Below are positions 1 through 7,468 of a DNA stretch of 64,000 nt, in pieces. The position numbers and the translations under genes are program-made. Within the stretch, counting starts at the first letter, position 1; every line of letters begins with the position of its first letter. A model generated the notes under the pieces. The model did no database searches and was not told where the DNA came from. It saw only the letters and a program-made list of their open reading frames with translations. This DNA is from Paracoccus sp. (in: a-proteobacteria) (GTDB taxonomy: Bacteria; Pseudomonadota; Alphaproteobacteria; Rhodobacterales; Rhodobacteraceae), in assembly GCF_030538695.1 (NCBI RefSeq), contig NZ_JAUNTN010000014.1, forward strand, positions 1 through 64,000, written 5' to 3'.

Positions 1-597
1 CTGCCCGACGGGTTCTTTATCGACTATTCCGGCCAGTCACGCACCGAAAAGACCGAAGGTTCAGGCATCATCGCCGCCTTTGGTCTGGCGCTGGTGGTAA
101 TCTATCTGGTGCTGGCGGCGCAATTCGAGAGCTTCCGCGACCCGTTCATCATTCTGATGACCGTGCCACTGGCAATTTTCGGGGTGATCGTGCCACTGAA
201 CATCGGGCTTGGCACGCTGAACATCTATACGCAGATCGGGATGCTGGCGCTGATCGGGATTATCACCAAACACGGTATCCTGCTGGTCGAATTCGCCAAC
301 CAGCAGCGGCATGAGCTTGGCCTGAGCCGCGAAGCCGGGATGGTTCAGGCCGCCCGGCTGCGGCTGCGCCCGATCCTGATGACCACCATCGCCACCGCCG
401 TGGGTGTGGTGCCGCTGATGACCGCCGACGGGGCAGGGGCGGCAGCCCGCTTTGCCATGGGGCTGGTGATTTTTTCCGGCATCACCGTTGGTACCTTGTT
501 CACCCTGTTCATCGTGCCGACGGTTTACACACTGATTTCCCCGCGCGACTTGCCTGCAACCCCCGAAGAGCCGGACCCTACTGCCCCACAAGCGTGA
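1..597 (+). CDS. RND-family efflux transporter, C-terminal fragment (5' end outside window)
   Basis: The reading frame is open from base 1 to a TGA at 595-597, giving the last 198 residues of a resistance-nodulation-division inner-membrane pump (AcrB/MexF/CzcA type). The hydrophobic blocks at about residues 24-44, 51-71, 78-100, 127-147 and 155-180 match the final transmembrane helices, and the LAAQFESF and MLALIGIITKHGILLVEFAN stretches are typical of this family. Such pumps use proton influx to expel drugs or other compounds through a periplasmic adaptor and an outer-membrane channel. The substrate cannot be judged from this fragment. It is followed by an 80-base gap holding an IclR-type operator, so it is probably not cotranscribed with the next gene. 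Confidence 0.93.
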   Translation: MPDGFFIDYSGQSRTEKTEGSGIIAAFGLALVVIYLVLAAQFESFRDPFIILMTVPLAIFGVIVPLNIGLGTLNIYTQIGMLALIGIITKHGILLVEFANQQRHELGLSREAGMVQAARLRLRPILMTTIATAVGVVPLMTADGAGAAARFAMGLVIFSGITVGTLFTLFIVPTVYTLISPRDLPATPEEPDPTAPQA

Positions 598-612
598 ACA
601 AGAATCAAAATT

Positions 613-625
613 GGAATTGTATTCC
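613..625. promoter_or_regulatory. Palindromic operator A (GGAATTGTATTCC), predicted IclR-family site
   Basis: GGAAT and ATTCC form a perfect inverted repeat around TGT. The same 13 bases, plus one more identical base on each side, occur again at 7377-7391 next to the IclR gene. This copy lies 52 bases upstream of the TIM-barrel gene at 677. IclR proteins commonly bind short palindromes of this kind; that this regulator is the binder is inferred. Confidence 0.72.
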
Positions 626-641
626 GTTTTGTGATCCGCTA

Positions 642-673
642 CCCCGGACGGGCATCAGCCATCCGGGGAGGGG
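642..673 (+). promoter_or_regulatory. Leader hairpin overlapping the ribosome binding site of the TIM-barrel gene
   Basis: CCCCGGA (642-648) can pair with TCCGGGG (662-668), a perfect 7-bp stem. Its 3' arm overlaps the purine-rich ribosome binding site GGGGAGGGG (665-673) that serves the ATG at 677. No T-tract follows, so it is unlikely to be a terminator. It may limit translation initiation; that role is inferred. Confidence 0.35.
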
Positions 674-676
674 ATC

Positions 677-1489
677 ATGGGTGCCAAACATCCGCTGTCG
701 CTGGCTTTTCTGACATTGCCCGATGTATCACCGCCCACCATGATTCAGGCGGCGGCCAAAGCTGGTTTCGCCGCGGTCGGGCTGCGCCTGCTGCCTGCTG
801 CGTTTCAGGGTGAAGGGCCTTATCCGATCCTGACCGACAACGCCCTGTTGACCGAGACGCTGGCGGCACTGTGCGATACCGGGCTGGCGGTGGCGGATGT
901 GGAAATTATCCGCCTTGGCGCAGGGTTCGACGTTGCCACCACGCTGCCGTTTCTGGACCGCGCCGCCCAGCTTGGCGCGCGGCACGTGCTGGTGGCCGGG
1001 GACGACCGGGACGAAGCACGGCTGACCGACAACTATGCCCGGTTCTGCGCCACTGCGGCGCAGTTCAATATGACCGCCGATCTGGAGTTCATGCCCTGGA
1101 CCGCCGTTCCTGACCTGCCCACTGCGCGGCGGATCATTCAGGCAGCGGGTGCGCCAAACGTGGGCCTGCTGATCGACGCGCTGCATTATGACCGCGCGGG
1201 CGCGACGCCGGATCAGGTGCGCGACCTGCCGCGCGATTGGATCAACTATGTTCAGTTCTGCGATGGTCCCGCCGATTACGACCCCAGCGACGAAGGGCTG
1301 ATCGCCATTGCGCGCGGCGCACGGCTGATGCCGGGGGCAGGGGGCATTGATCTGACCGGGCTGGCGCGGGCGATTCCGCCCGGCGTGATGATCTCGGTCG
1401 AGGTGGCGGACCGGACGAACCGCCTGTCGCCCGAAGATACGGCACAACGGGCTTATGATACCACCCACGCGGTTCTGGACGCGGCATAA
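677..1489 (+). CDS. Sugar phosphate isomerase/epimerase (TIM barrel; 3-dehydroshikimate dehydratase-like possible)
   Basis: This 270-residue protein belongs to the xylose-isomerase-like TIM-barrel superfamily (IolE, hydroxypyruvate isomerase, 3-dehydroshikimate dehydratase). Four candidate metal ligands stand in the expected order: Glu137 (ADLEFMPW), Asp167 (LLIDALH), Gln193 (YVQFCDG) and Glu242 (ISVEVADR). Their spacing of 30, 26 and 49 residues is close to that of QsuB-type dehydroshikimate dehydratases, but the pattern is shared across the superfamily and does not fix the substrate. The ATG at 677 follows GGGGAGGGG. The gene opens the plus-strand unit of an IclR-controlled cluster, 10 bases before a KstD-type flavoprotein gene. 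Confidence 0.85.
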   Translation: MGAKHPLSLAFLTLPDVSPPTMIQAAAKAGFAAVGLRLLPAAFQGEGPYPILTDNALLTETLAALCDTGLAVADVEIIRLGAGFDVATTLPFLDRAAQLGARHVLVAGDDRDEARLTDNYARFCATAAQFNMTADLEFMPWTAVPDLPTARRIIQAAGAPNVGLLIDALHYDRAGATPDQVRDLPRDWINYVQFCDGPADYDPSDEGLIAIARGARLMPGAGGIDLTGLARAIPPGVMISVEVADRTNRLSPEDTAQRAYDTTHAVLDAA

Positions 1490-1499
1490 GGGGGCGACA

Positions 1500-3167
1500 A
1501 TGGAATGGGATCGTGAAACGGATCTGCTGATCTGCGGCGCGGGCGCGGGTGGCATGGGCACGGCACTGATCGCGGCGCTGAATGGGCTGGACGTGCTGAT
1601 CGCGGAAAAGACCGATCAGGTCGGCGGCACCACGGCGACTTCGGGCGGGACAGTCTGGGTGCCGGGGAACGCGCTGACCGGTGACAGCGCCGCTGATGCG
1701 GATACCTTCCTGCGCCATGTCGTCGGCAATCGCGGCGGCGACGATCTGCGCGAGGCGTTTCTGGCCTCGGCCCGGGCGGCATTCGCGCAGTTTCAGGACG
1801 AAACGCAGGTGCAATTCGCCGCCGCTGCTGCGCATCCCGATTATCTGGACGGGCCGGGGGCGGCCTATGGCGGGCGGGCCATGGGACCGCTGGCCTTTGA
1901 CGGGCGGCTGCTGGGTGCCGATTTTGCCCGCATCCGCGCCCCAAGGCCCGAGTTTCTGGGCCTTGGCGGCATGATGGCTGGCCGGAACGAGCTGGACGCG
2001 CTGCTGAATCCCTTTGGATCGGTCGCGAACTTCCGGCAGGGCGCGGGGATCGTGCTGCGCTATCTGGCCGACCGGCTGCGCCACCCGCGCGGAACACGGC
2101 TGCTGATGGGCAACGCGCTGGTGGCGCGGCTGCTGTTCAGCCTGCGTGCGCGTGGCGTGCCGGTGATCTATGACGCGCCGCTGGCCCGGTTGATCCGCGA
2201 GGGCGACCGTGTGACCGGCGCTGAACTGACCACGCCGCAAGGCCCCGTCCGGGTTCGGGCGCGGCGCGGGGTGGTGCTGGCCACTGGCGGCGTGGCGTGG
2301 AACCCGGCGATCCGGGCGGCACTGTTTCCGCCTGAAACGCGCGATCTGTCACTTGCCCCCAAAACCAACACCGGCGACGGGGCGGATGCCGCGCAGGCGG
2401 TGGGCGGGCGGCTTGACGATGGTGGCGACAGCCCGGCGTTGTGGATGCCGGTTTCGTCCTATCGCCGGGCCGATGGTCATCTGGCGGTCTGGCCGCATAT
2501 CCTGCTGGACCGGGCCAAACCGGGCCTGCTGGCGGTAAATACGCAGGGGCGGCGGTTCGTGAACGAAAGCAACAGCTACCATGATTTCAGCATGGGCCAG
2601 ATTGCGCAGGGGGCGTTCCCGGCCTGGCTGATCTGTGACGATGCGTTCATTCGCCGTTACGGGCTTGGTCTGGTCTTGCCGGGCGGGCGCGGGCTGCGGC
2701 GGCTGCAAAAGGCGGGATATGTCGTCAGCGCAGCCGATCTGACCGGGCTGGCCGGTGCGATTGGCGTCGATGCGGCGGGGCTGGCCGACAGCGTTGCCGC
2801 CTATAACCAAGCGGCGGAAACCGGCGATGACCCGATGGGGCGCGGCACCAGCGTGATGAACCGTTTCAACGGCGATGCCTCGGTCGGGCCGAACCCCTGC
2901 CTGCGCGCCATCGGGCCGGGACCGTTCCATGCCGTGCAGGTCCGCCCGGCCGATCTGGCCAGCAGCGCCGGGATCGTCACCGATATTCACGGGCAGGTTC
3001 AGGGGCAGGGTGGCACGATCCCCGGTCTTTATGCGGTCGGCAATGACGCGGCCAGCATCTTTCGCGGAACCTATCCGGGGCCTGGCACGACCATCGGACC
3101 AGCGCTGGTCTTTGGCTGGCGCGTGGCGCGTCATGCCGCCGGGCTGCCGACGCCGGATGACCTGTAA
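1500..3167 (+). CDS. FAD-dependent oxidoreductase, KstD/fumarate-reductase flavoprotein family
   Basis: A 555-residue flavoprotein with an N-terminal dinucleotide-binding motif (Gly13, Gly15, Gly18; Glu36 at the end of strand 2) and the GGTTATSGGTVWVPGN segment typical of FAD_binding_2 dehydrogenases. The C-terminal GTYPGPGTTIGP element (from residue 523) matches the 3-ketosteroid delta-1-dehydrogenase signature, including a candidate catalytic Tyr525. Family members insert or reduce a double bond next to a ring ketone; a non-steroid cyclic substrate is equally possible. The start at 1500 is chosen because it has GGGG just upstream and begins right before the FAD motif. It lies 10 bases after the TIM-barrel gene, so cotranscription is likely. 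A second flavoprotein of the family lies at 3815-5500. Confidence 0.9.
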   Translation: MEWDRETDLLICGAGAGGMGTALIAALNGLDVLIAEKTDQVGGTTATSGGTVWVPGNALTGDSAADADTFLRHVVGNRGGDDLREAFLASARAAFAQFQDETQVQFAAAAAHPDYLDGPGAAYGGRAMGPLAFDGRLLGADFARIRAPRPEFLGLGGMMAGRNELDALLNPFGSVANFRQGAGIVLRYLADRLRHPRGTRLLMGNALVARLLFSLRARGVPVIYDAPLARLIREGDRVTGAELTTPQGPVRVRARRGVVLATGGVAWNPAIRAALFPPETRDLSLAPKTNTGDGADAAQAVGGRLDDGGDSPALWMPVSSYRRADGHLAVWPHILLDRAKPGLLAVNTQGRRFVNESNSYHDFSMGQIAQGAFPAWLICDDAFIRRYGLGLVLPGGRGLRRLQKAGYVVSAADLTGLAGAIGVDAAGLADSVAAYNQAAETGDDPMGRGTSVMNRFNGDASVGPNPCLRAIGPGPFHAVQVRPADLASSAGIVTDIHGQVQGQGGTIPGLYAVGNDAASIFRGTYPGPGTTIGPALVFGWRVARHAAGLPTPDDL

Positions 3168-3171
3168 GGCA

Positions 3172-3197
3172 AAACGCCCCGCAGATGCGGGGCGTTT
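3172..3197. terminator. Bidirectional terminator hairpin between convergent genes
   Basis: AAACGCCCCGC (3172-3182), a four-base AGAT loop and GCGGGGCGTTT (3187-3197) make a perfect 11-bp stem with A-rich and T-rich flanks. It sits between the stop codons of two convergent genes (3167 and 3204) and can serve both. Confidence 0.88.
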
Positions 3198-3203
3198 CCA
3201 TCA

Positions 3204-3818
3204 TCAGCGCAGCGGAGACCCCGCCGCCGGAATCCCGATTTCCGATTCCATTTCCGATTTCAGCCAGGCCGGCCCGCCCGCAGGCGGCCAGATTCCGGCG
3301 GCGACCGAATCCGCCCGCGCCTTGGACCGTGCGGCGATATCGGCATAGGGCCAGATGTTCAGGAAACGCGGGCGCCCATCCAGAGCGCGTGCCGCCAGCA
3401 GGCATTTGGAAAACTTTTCCCGTTCGGGCAGGGCTTGTTCCCATTTTGCCGCCGTTTCGGGGAAACCGCCGGCCAGCTTGAACGGATAGGTGCGGAACTC
3501 ATAGACGCCGCCATATTCACCGGGCTGGACCGGGGCGATAAAGGGAAATGCCTCGAAACTGTCCAGCGACAGATCGCCCAGCACGTCGCCACAGCCAAAG
3601 GGGCTGGTGCTTTCATGCGTGCGTTTGCGTTCCGCCATCATCTGCGCCAGATCGTCAAACCCGCGCAGCACGAACATGCGGTTCAGGCGACCGGTATCGA
3701 CCATCCACATGCCCAGAAAGCGGCCCGCGCCCTCGTTTGCAAAGGCAGGGACGCCCTCGATGGCCTTGGGAGCTGTCCCCATAGGCAGGAACAGGATGGC
3801 AAGCTCGTAATATTTCAT
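3204..3818 (-). CDS. NIPSNAP family protein
   Basis: This 204-residue protein carries two NIPSNAP-type (dimeric alpha-beta barrel) repeats. The first is near residues 1-95; the second starts with GVYEFRTYPFK at about 104 and ends with FLNIWPYADIAARSKARA. NIPSNAP proteins in bacteria often occur in catabolic operons and have no settled biochemical role. The start ATG overlaps the stop of the upstream flavoprotein gene by 4 bases, so the two are almost certainly translationally coupled. It is the last gene of the minus-strand operon 7323-3204 and ends at the shared terminator. Confidence 0.85.
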   Translation of the reverse strand: MKYYELAILFLPMGTAPKAIEGVPAFANEGAGRFLGMWMVDTGRLNRMFVLRGFDDLAQMMAERKRTHESTSPFGCGDVLGDLSLDSFEAFPFIAPVQPGEYGGVYEFRTYPFKLAGGFPETAAKWEQALPEREKFSKCLLAARALDGRPRFLNIWPYADIAARSKARADSVAAGIWPPAGGPAWLKSEMESEIGIPAAGSPLR

Positions 3819-5500
3819 GAGTTTTCCTTTCGTGAAGCGATGTCCTGCGCGGCGATAAAGCCGAATGTCATGCCGGGGCCAAGGTTAATTCCCCCCGCCG
3901 GATAGGTGCCGCCCATAACGCTGGCCGCATCGGTGCCGACCGCATAAAGGCCCGGCACCGGCTGGCCCGCACCGTCCAGCACCCGCGCGCGAGCATCGGT
4001 CGCCAGCCCGGCGAAACTGCCAAGGCTGCCGGGCAGCACCTCGACCGCATAGAACGGGCCTTGGATGATCGGCGCGACGCAGGGGTTCGGGCCGTCGTGG
4101 TCAGGGTCGCCGTTGATGCAGTTATAGGGCGTCTCGCCCCGGTGAAACGCAGGGTCGCGGCCCCGTTCGGCGTGGCGGTTGTATTCGGCCACGGTGGCGG
4201 CCAGCCCCGCCGCGTCGATCCCGCAGGCGGCGGCCAGATCAGCCAGCGTCCGGCCTTTTTTCAGATAGCCCGACCACAGCGCAGACCACAGCGGCACCGG
4301 CGCAGGCTTGGCATGGCCCAGCCCGTAACGCCGCACAAAGCGGTGATCCGCGATCAGCCAGCATCGCGGCTGCTGTCCCTGCGGCGTGGCGGCCAGAAGC
4401 GCGGCGATAACCTGATGGTAGCCGTCGGCCTCATTGGTAAAGCGGTTGCCGTCCAGCGTCACGGCAATGATGCCGGGCTTGGCGCGCTCGATCAGATGCG
4501 GGAAATGGCCACCCCCCGGCACCAGCGACACCGGCGCCCAACTGGCCGGATGGGCCAGATCGGTGTCGATCACCCCGCCCGCGCCTTCGCCAAGGGTCAG
4601 CCCGTCGCCGGTGTTTTCCGGCGGGGCAGCGGTCCAGTGTTCAGCCCCGGTGGGTGTGTGCGGAAACAATGCCTGCCGTCGCGCAGGTTCGGCGGGAAAA
4701 CCACCCGCCGCCAGAACGACCCCATACCGTGCGGTGATTTCGGCATTATCGCCCAAACGCACACCGCTGACCCGCTCACCCTCTCGCAGCAGGGCGGCGA
4801 CAGGCGCTTCGGTGCGAATCTCGACACCGCGATCCAGCGCCAGCCGTGCCAGCCGCGCCACCAAAGCATTGCCGTTCACCAACAGCCGCCCGCGCCCGAC
4901 CGTCGCGCTGTCCCAGATGTGGCGCAGGAACCGCCGCGTGACATAGGCGAAGGACCGCAGCGAACGCCCTGCCCGCAGGAAATGCCCAAGGTCAGCCCCC
5001 GAGGCGATGCCCATGCCAAAGAACGCCGTTTCCGGTTTCGGCGGGCGCAGCCGGTGCAGGTCGCGCCCCAGCCGCCGCCCGTCAAACGGCGCGGCGGTGA
5101 CAGACCGTCCGCCAACCCCCGCGCCGGGCAGATCGCCCAGCATGTCGGGGATGGTGTTGCCCGCCACCCATTCCATGCCGATGTCGCGGAAAAACGCCAC
5201 CATATCCGGCGCGGCCTCCAGAAAGGCGTCGATCCGGGGCGCGTCATAGTGATTGCCAATCACCGCCCGCAGATAGCTGCGGATGGTGTCGGCCTCCTCG
5301 ACGATCCCGGCCTGAACCGCCAGCGGGTTCCGCGGCACCCACAGCCAGCCACCTGACCATGCGCTTGTGCCGCCGAACTGATGGTGCTTTTCCAGAACCA
5401 GCACCGACAGCCCGGCTTCGGCCGCCGTCACCGCCGCCGCCAGCCCGGACGCACCCGAGCCGACAACGATCACGTCATACTGATTCCGGTCGCTGGTCAT
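3815..5500 (-). CDS. FAD-dependent oxidoreductase, KstD/fumarate-reductase flavoprotein family (second copy)
   Basis: A 561-residue flavoprotein with the FAD motif GSGASG at residues 14-19, Glu37 ending strand 2, a GGTSAWSGGWLWVP segment and the C-terminal ASVMGGTYPAGG element, with Tyr533 where KstD enzymes hold an active-site tyrosine. It is a paralogue of the product of 1500-3167 but clearly diverged: GTYPAGG against GTYPGPG, and a different mid-domain. Two such enzymes in one regulon suggest successive desaturations of one ring, or opposite steps on it; this is inference. It overlaps the binding-protein gene upstream and the NIPSNAP gene downstream by 4 bases each. Confidence 0.9.
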   Translation of the reverse strand: MTSDRNQYDVIVVGSGASGLAAAVTAAEAGLSVLVLEKHHQFGGTSAWSGGWLWVPRNPLAVQAGIVEEADTIRSYLRAVIGNHYDAPRIDAFLEAAPDMVAFFRDIGMEWVAGNTIPDMLGDLPGAGVGGRSVTAAPFDGRRLGRDLHRLRPPKPETAFFGMGIASGADLGHFLRAGRSLRSFAYVTRRFLRHIWDSATVGRGRLLVNGNALVARLARLALDRGVEIRTEAPVAALLREGERVSGVRLGDNAEITARYGVVLAAGGFPAEPARRQALFPHTPTGAEHWTAAPPENTGDGLTLGEGAGGVIDTDLAHPASWAPVSLVPGGGHFPHLIERAKPGIIAVTLDGNRFTNEADGYHQVIAALLAATPQGQQPRCWLIADHRFVRRYGLGHAKPAPVPLWSALWSGYLKKGRTLADLAAACGIDAAGLAATVAEYNRHAERGRDPAFHRGETPYNCINGDPDHDGPNPCVAPIIQGPFYAVEVLPGSLGSFAGLATDARARVLDGAGQPVPGLYAVGTDAASVMGGTYPAGGINLGPGMTFGFIAAQDIASRKENS

Positions 5501-6498
5501 GGACGCGGGATGCCGAAATCTTCCGGGGAATGTTTCGTCGCTCCGGCCTCATACAGCAGCCAGCTTGTGACCGACTGCCAATTGTCCAGAAACGCCCGCG
5601 CCTCATCGCCCGAGACATTCATCATCACATTGCCCCGGTTTTCCATCAGCGCAACGAAATCCGGCGATTGCGCGGCGGTATGAAAGGCGGCGACCAGCTT
5701 GTCACGGGCGTCCTGCGGCGCATCCTTGGCCACAAAGACGCCATAGAACGGCCCCCAAGGCAGGAAACGTGCCAGATCGGGCAGGGTGTCGGTGATCGGC
5801 GGGACGCCGGGTAACTGGCTGATTTCCCCGGCATTGACAACGGCAATGGCGCGGATGCGGCCCGCATCCAGCATCGGCTTGGCCGCTGACAGGCTGGCCG
5901 GGATGAAATCCACCGCACCCCCCATCATCGCCGTCAGGCCGGGGCCTTCGCCGTCAAATGGCACCGACGTCACCTGAAAATCGCCCGTCGTTTTGACCAT
6001 CGTTTCGGTGACATGGGACAGGCTGCCCGGTCCCATCGACCCCATCCGCAGCTTGCCCGGATTGGCCCGCGCAGCGTCCAGCAAGCCCTGCATATCCTGA
6101 ATAGGCGAATCCGCCGGGACCGCCAGCACGACTACACCACGCCCCGGCAGGTTGACCGGGAAGAAATCGCCGTAATCCGCATCGGCAAGGCCCAACACCT
6201 TGTAAAGCTGCGGATTTTCAGCGCCAAACAACAGCGTATAGCCATCGGCCCGCTGCGCCTGCGCAAAGCGCATCCCGATGGCCCCGGAACCGCCGGAACG
6301 GTTGGTCATGACCATACGTCCGCCCAAAGCCTGCTCGGCGTCATGCTGCAAGGCGCGGCTGACCGTATCGGTCGCCCCGCCCGCACCCCATTGAATGATG
6401 CCGGTGATTTCCCGCGCAGGGTAATCCTGCGCCAACGCCGGGGCTGCCAGCGCCAGCAGTGCAGCAGTGCTTATACCAATGAAATTGCGTCGTTTCAT
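5497..6498 (-). CDS. Bug-type tripartite tricarboxylate transporter substrate-binding protein
   Basis: A 333-residue periplasmic binding protein of the TctC/Bug family. It starts with MKRRN and a hydrophobic stretch, with likely signal cleavage after ALA at residues 21-23. The mature protein begins with the PAREITGIIQWGAGGATDTV segment that contacts carboxylated ligands in this family. Such proteins deliver carboxylic acids to TctA/TctB membrane subunits, but no tctA or tctB gene exists anywhere in this window, so it is an orphan here. It is the second gene of the minus-strand operon and overlaps the flavoprotein gene by 4 bases. Confidence 0.9.
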   Translation of the reverse strand: MKRRNFIGISTAALLALAAPALAQDYPAREITGIIQWGAGGATDTVSRALQHDAEQALGGRMVMTNRSGGSGAIGMRFAQAQRADGYTLLFGAENPQLYKVLGLADADYGDFFPVNLPGRGVVVLAVPADSPIQDMQGLLDAARANPGKLRMGSMGPGSLSHVTETMVKTTGDFQVTSVPFDGEGPGLTAMMGGAVDFIPASLSAAKPMLDAGRIRAIAVVNAGEISQLPGVPPITDTLPDLARFLPWGPFYGVFVAKDAPQDARDKLVAAFHTAAQSPDFVALMENRGNVMMNVSGDEARAFLDNWQSVTSWLLYEAGATKHSPEDFGIPRP

Positions 6499-6525
6499 GT
6501 CCTATCCCTCCCAGTTTCGGACAAA

Positions 6526-7323
6526 TTACCGCGCGGTGGCGGTGTAAAAGGCGACCATGCGTTCGGCCACGCCGTTGAACATGCCCAGCCCGGTCATGGT
6601 GTTGCAGCCAATAGCCCGCGCGGCGGCGATCATCGGGGTGATCTCGGGGCGGGTCACGCAATCGGCGACGAATTGCGCGGCATTCAGGCGATCGGTCTGA
6701 ACCGGCAGCGGATCATCGGGCTGCATCCCCATCGGCGTGGCGTTGGCGATAATGTCAAAGCCGCCCGGATCCATGCTGCCCGCCCGTGCGCAACCTGAAA
6801 ACTCGCCGTTCAGCCGCGCAATCAGGCTGTCGCGCCGCACGGTGTCGGCATCATGGATGGCCAGTTCAGACGCCCCTTGGCGCAGAAACTCGTAAGCAAT
6901 TGCTGAACCGGCGCCGCCTGCACCGATCAGCAGAACAGATCGCCCCTGAACCTCGCCACCTTGCGCCCTGATCCCCGCGACATAACCCTGACCGTCGCAA
7001 TGATCGCCAAACCAAGCGCCATCAGCCTCGCGCCGGATGACATTCGCACCGCCAAGAAAGCGCGCCTGATCCGACAGCCGGTCACAGACCGACGCCGCGC
7101 TGAACTTATGCGGCACGGTAATGACCAGCCCATCGACATTGCCAACCAGCTTCAACCCGGCAACGATAGCGGCGAAATCAGCCGCAGGCGCATGGAGTGG
7201 CGGCACGATGGCGTTCAACCCCTGCTGTGCCAGCGCCGCCGTCAGCAGCGCCGGGGATTTCACCTGACCGATCGGATCACCCAGAATCGGGATCAGCCGC
7301 GTTTCACCATCCAATTGCATCAT
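6526..7323 (-). CDS. Shikimate/quinate dehydrogenase-family oxidoreductase with altered substrate motifs
   Basis: A 265-residue AroE-fold protein. The catalytic lysine (Lys73 in VITVPHK) and the paired aspartate (Asp110) are present, and an NAD(P) motif (GAGGAGSA) follows in the middle. The shikimate-binding HSxS element is changed: DPIGQVKSP stands where the housekeeping AroE of this window (24166-25032) has WPVAHSRSP. The NTDG element reads HCDG. These changes suggest a substrate related to, but other than, shikimate. It is the first gene of the minus-strand operon, 55 bases from operator B. A second in-frame ATG lies one codon inside the start. A quinate dehydrogenase role remains possible. 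Confidence 0.85.
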   Translation of the reverse strand: MMQLDGETRLIPILGDPIGQVKSPALLTAALAQQGLNAIVPPLHAPAADFAAIVAGLKLVGNVDGLVITVPHKFSAASVCDRLSDQARFLGGANVIRREADGAWFGDHCDGQGYVAGIRAQGGEVQGRSVLLIGAGGAGSAIAYEFLRQGASELAIHDADTVRRDSLIARLNGEFSGCARAGSMDPGGFDIIANATPMGMQPDDPLPVQTDRLNAAQFVADCVTRPEITPMIAAARAIGCNTMTGLGMFNGVAERMVAFYTATAR

Positions 7324-7344
7324 CCTGCCCCCTTTGCTGCGTCC

Positions 7345-7373
7345 ACTTGTCGCATAATTAAAACTGAAGTCAA
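7345..7373 (-). promoter_or_regulatory. Candidate sigma-70 promoter of the minus-strand catabolic operon
   Basis: On the minus strand TTGACT (complement of 7368-7373) is followed after 17 bases by a weak -10, ACAAGT (7345-7350). Operator B begins 5 bases upstream of the -35 box, a position that would suit an activator or a repressor blocking polymerase. The -10 is poor, so the call is tentative. Confidence 0.35.
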
Positions 7374-7377
7374 TAAT

Positions 7378-7390
7378 GGAATTGTATTCC
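7378..7390. promoter_or_regulatory. Palindromic operator B (GGAATTGTATTCC), predicted IclR-family site
   Basis: An exact repeat of operator A at 613-625, including the flanking T and G. It lies in the divergent promoter region between the AroE-like gene (start 7323) and the IclR gene (start 7469), so one site could control both directions, including autoregulation. Confidence 0.75.
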
Positions 7391-7423
7391 GATTATGTGA
7401 GCGATTGCCGGAGCGCAACTTTC

Positions 7424-7436
7424 GGAATATCATTTC
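7424..7436. promoter_or_regulatory. Degenerate third operator copy (GGAATATCATTTC)
   Basis: GGAAT-ATC-ATTTC has one mismatch in the right arm compared with operators A and B and the same 5-3-5 geometry. Its centre lies 46 bases from that of operator B and it precedes the IclR start. It could be a lower-affinity autoregulatory site. Confidence 0.45.
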
Positions 7437-7468
7437 AAACTGGAACATATCTGCTGGGGGGGATGAAG

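Noticed and set aside
4061..5356. 431-codon open frame on the plus strand
   Set aside because: It mirrors the minus-strand flavoprotein gene in a GC-rich genome; its composition is arginine/proline/glutamine-rich and no domain is recognisable.
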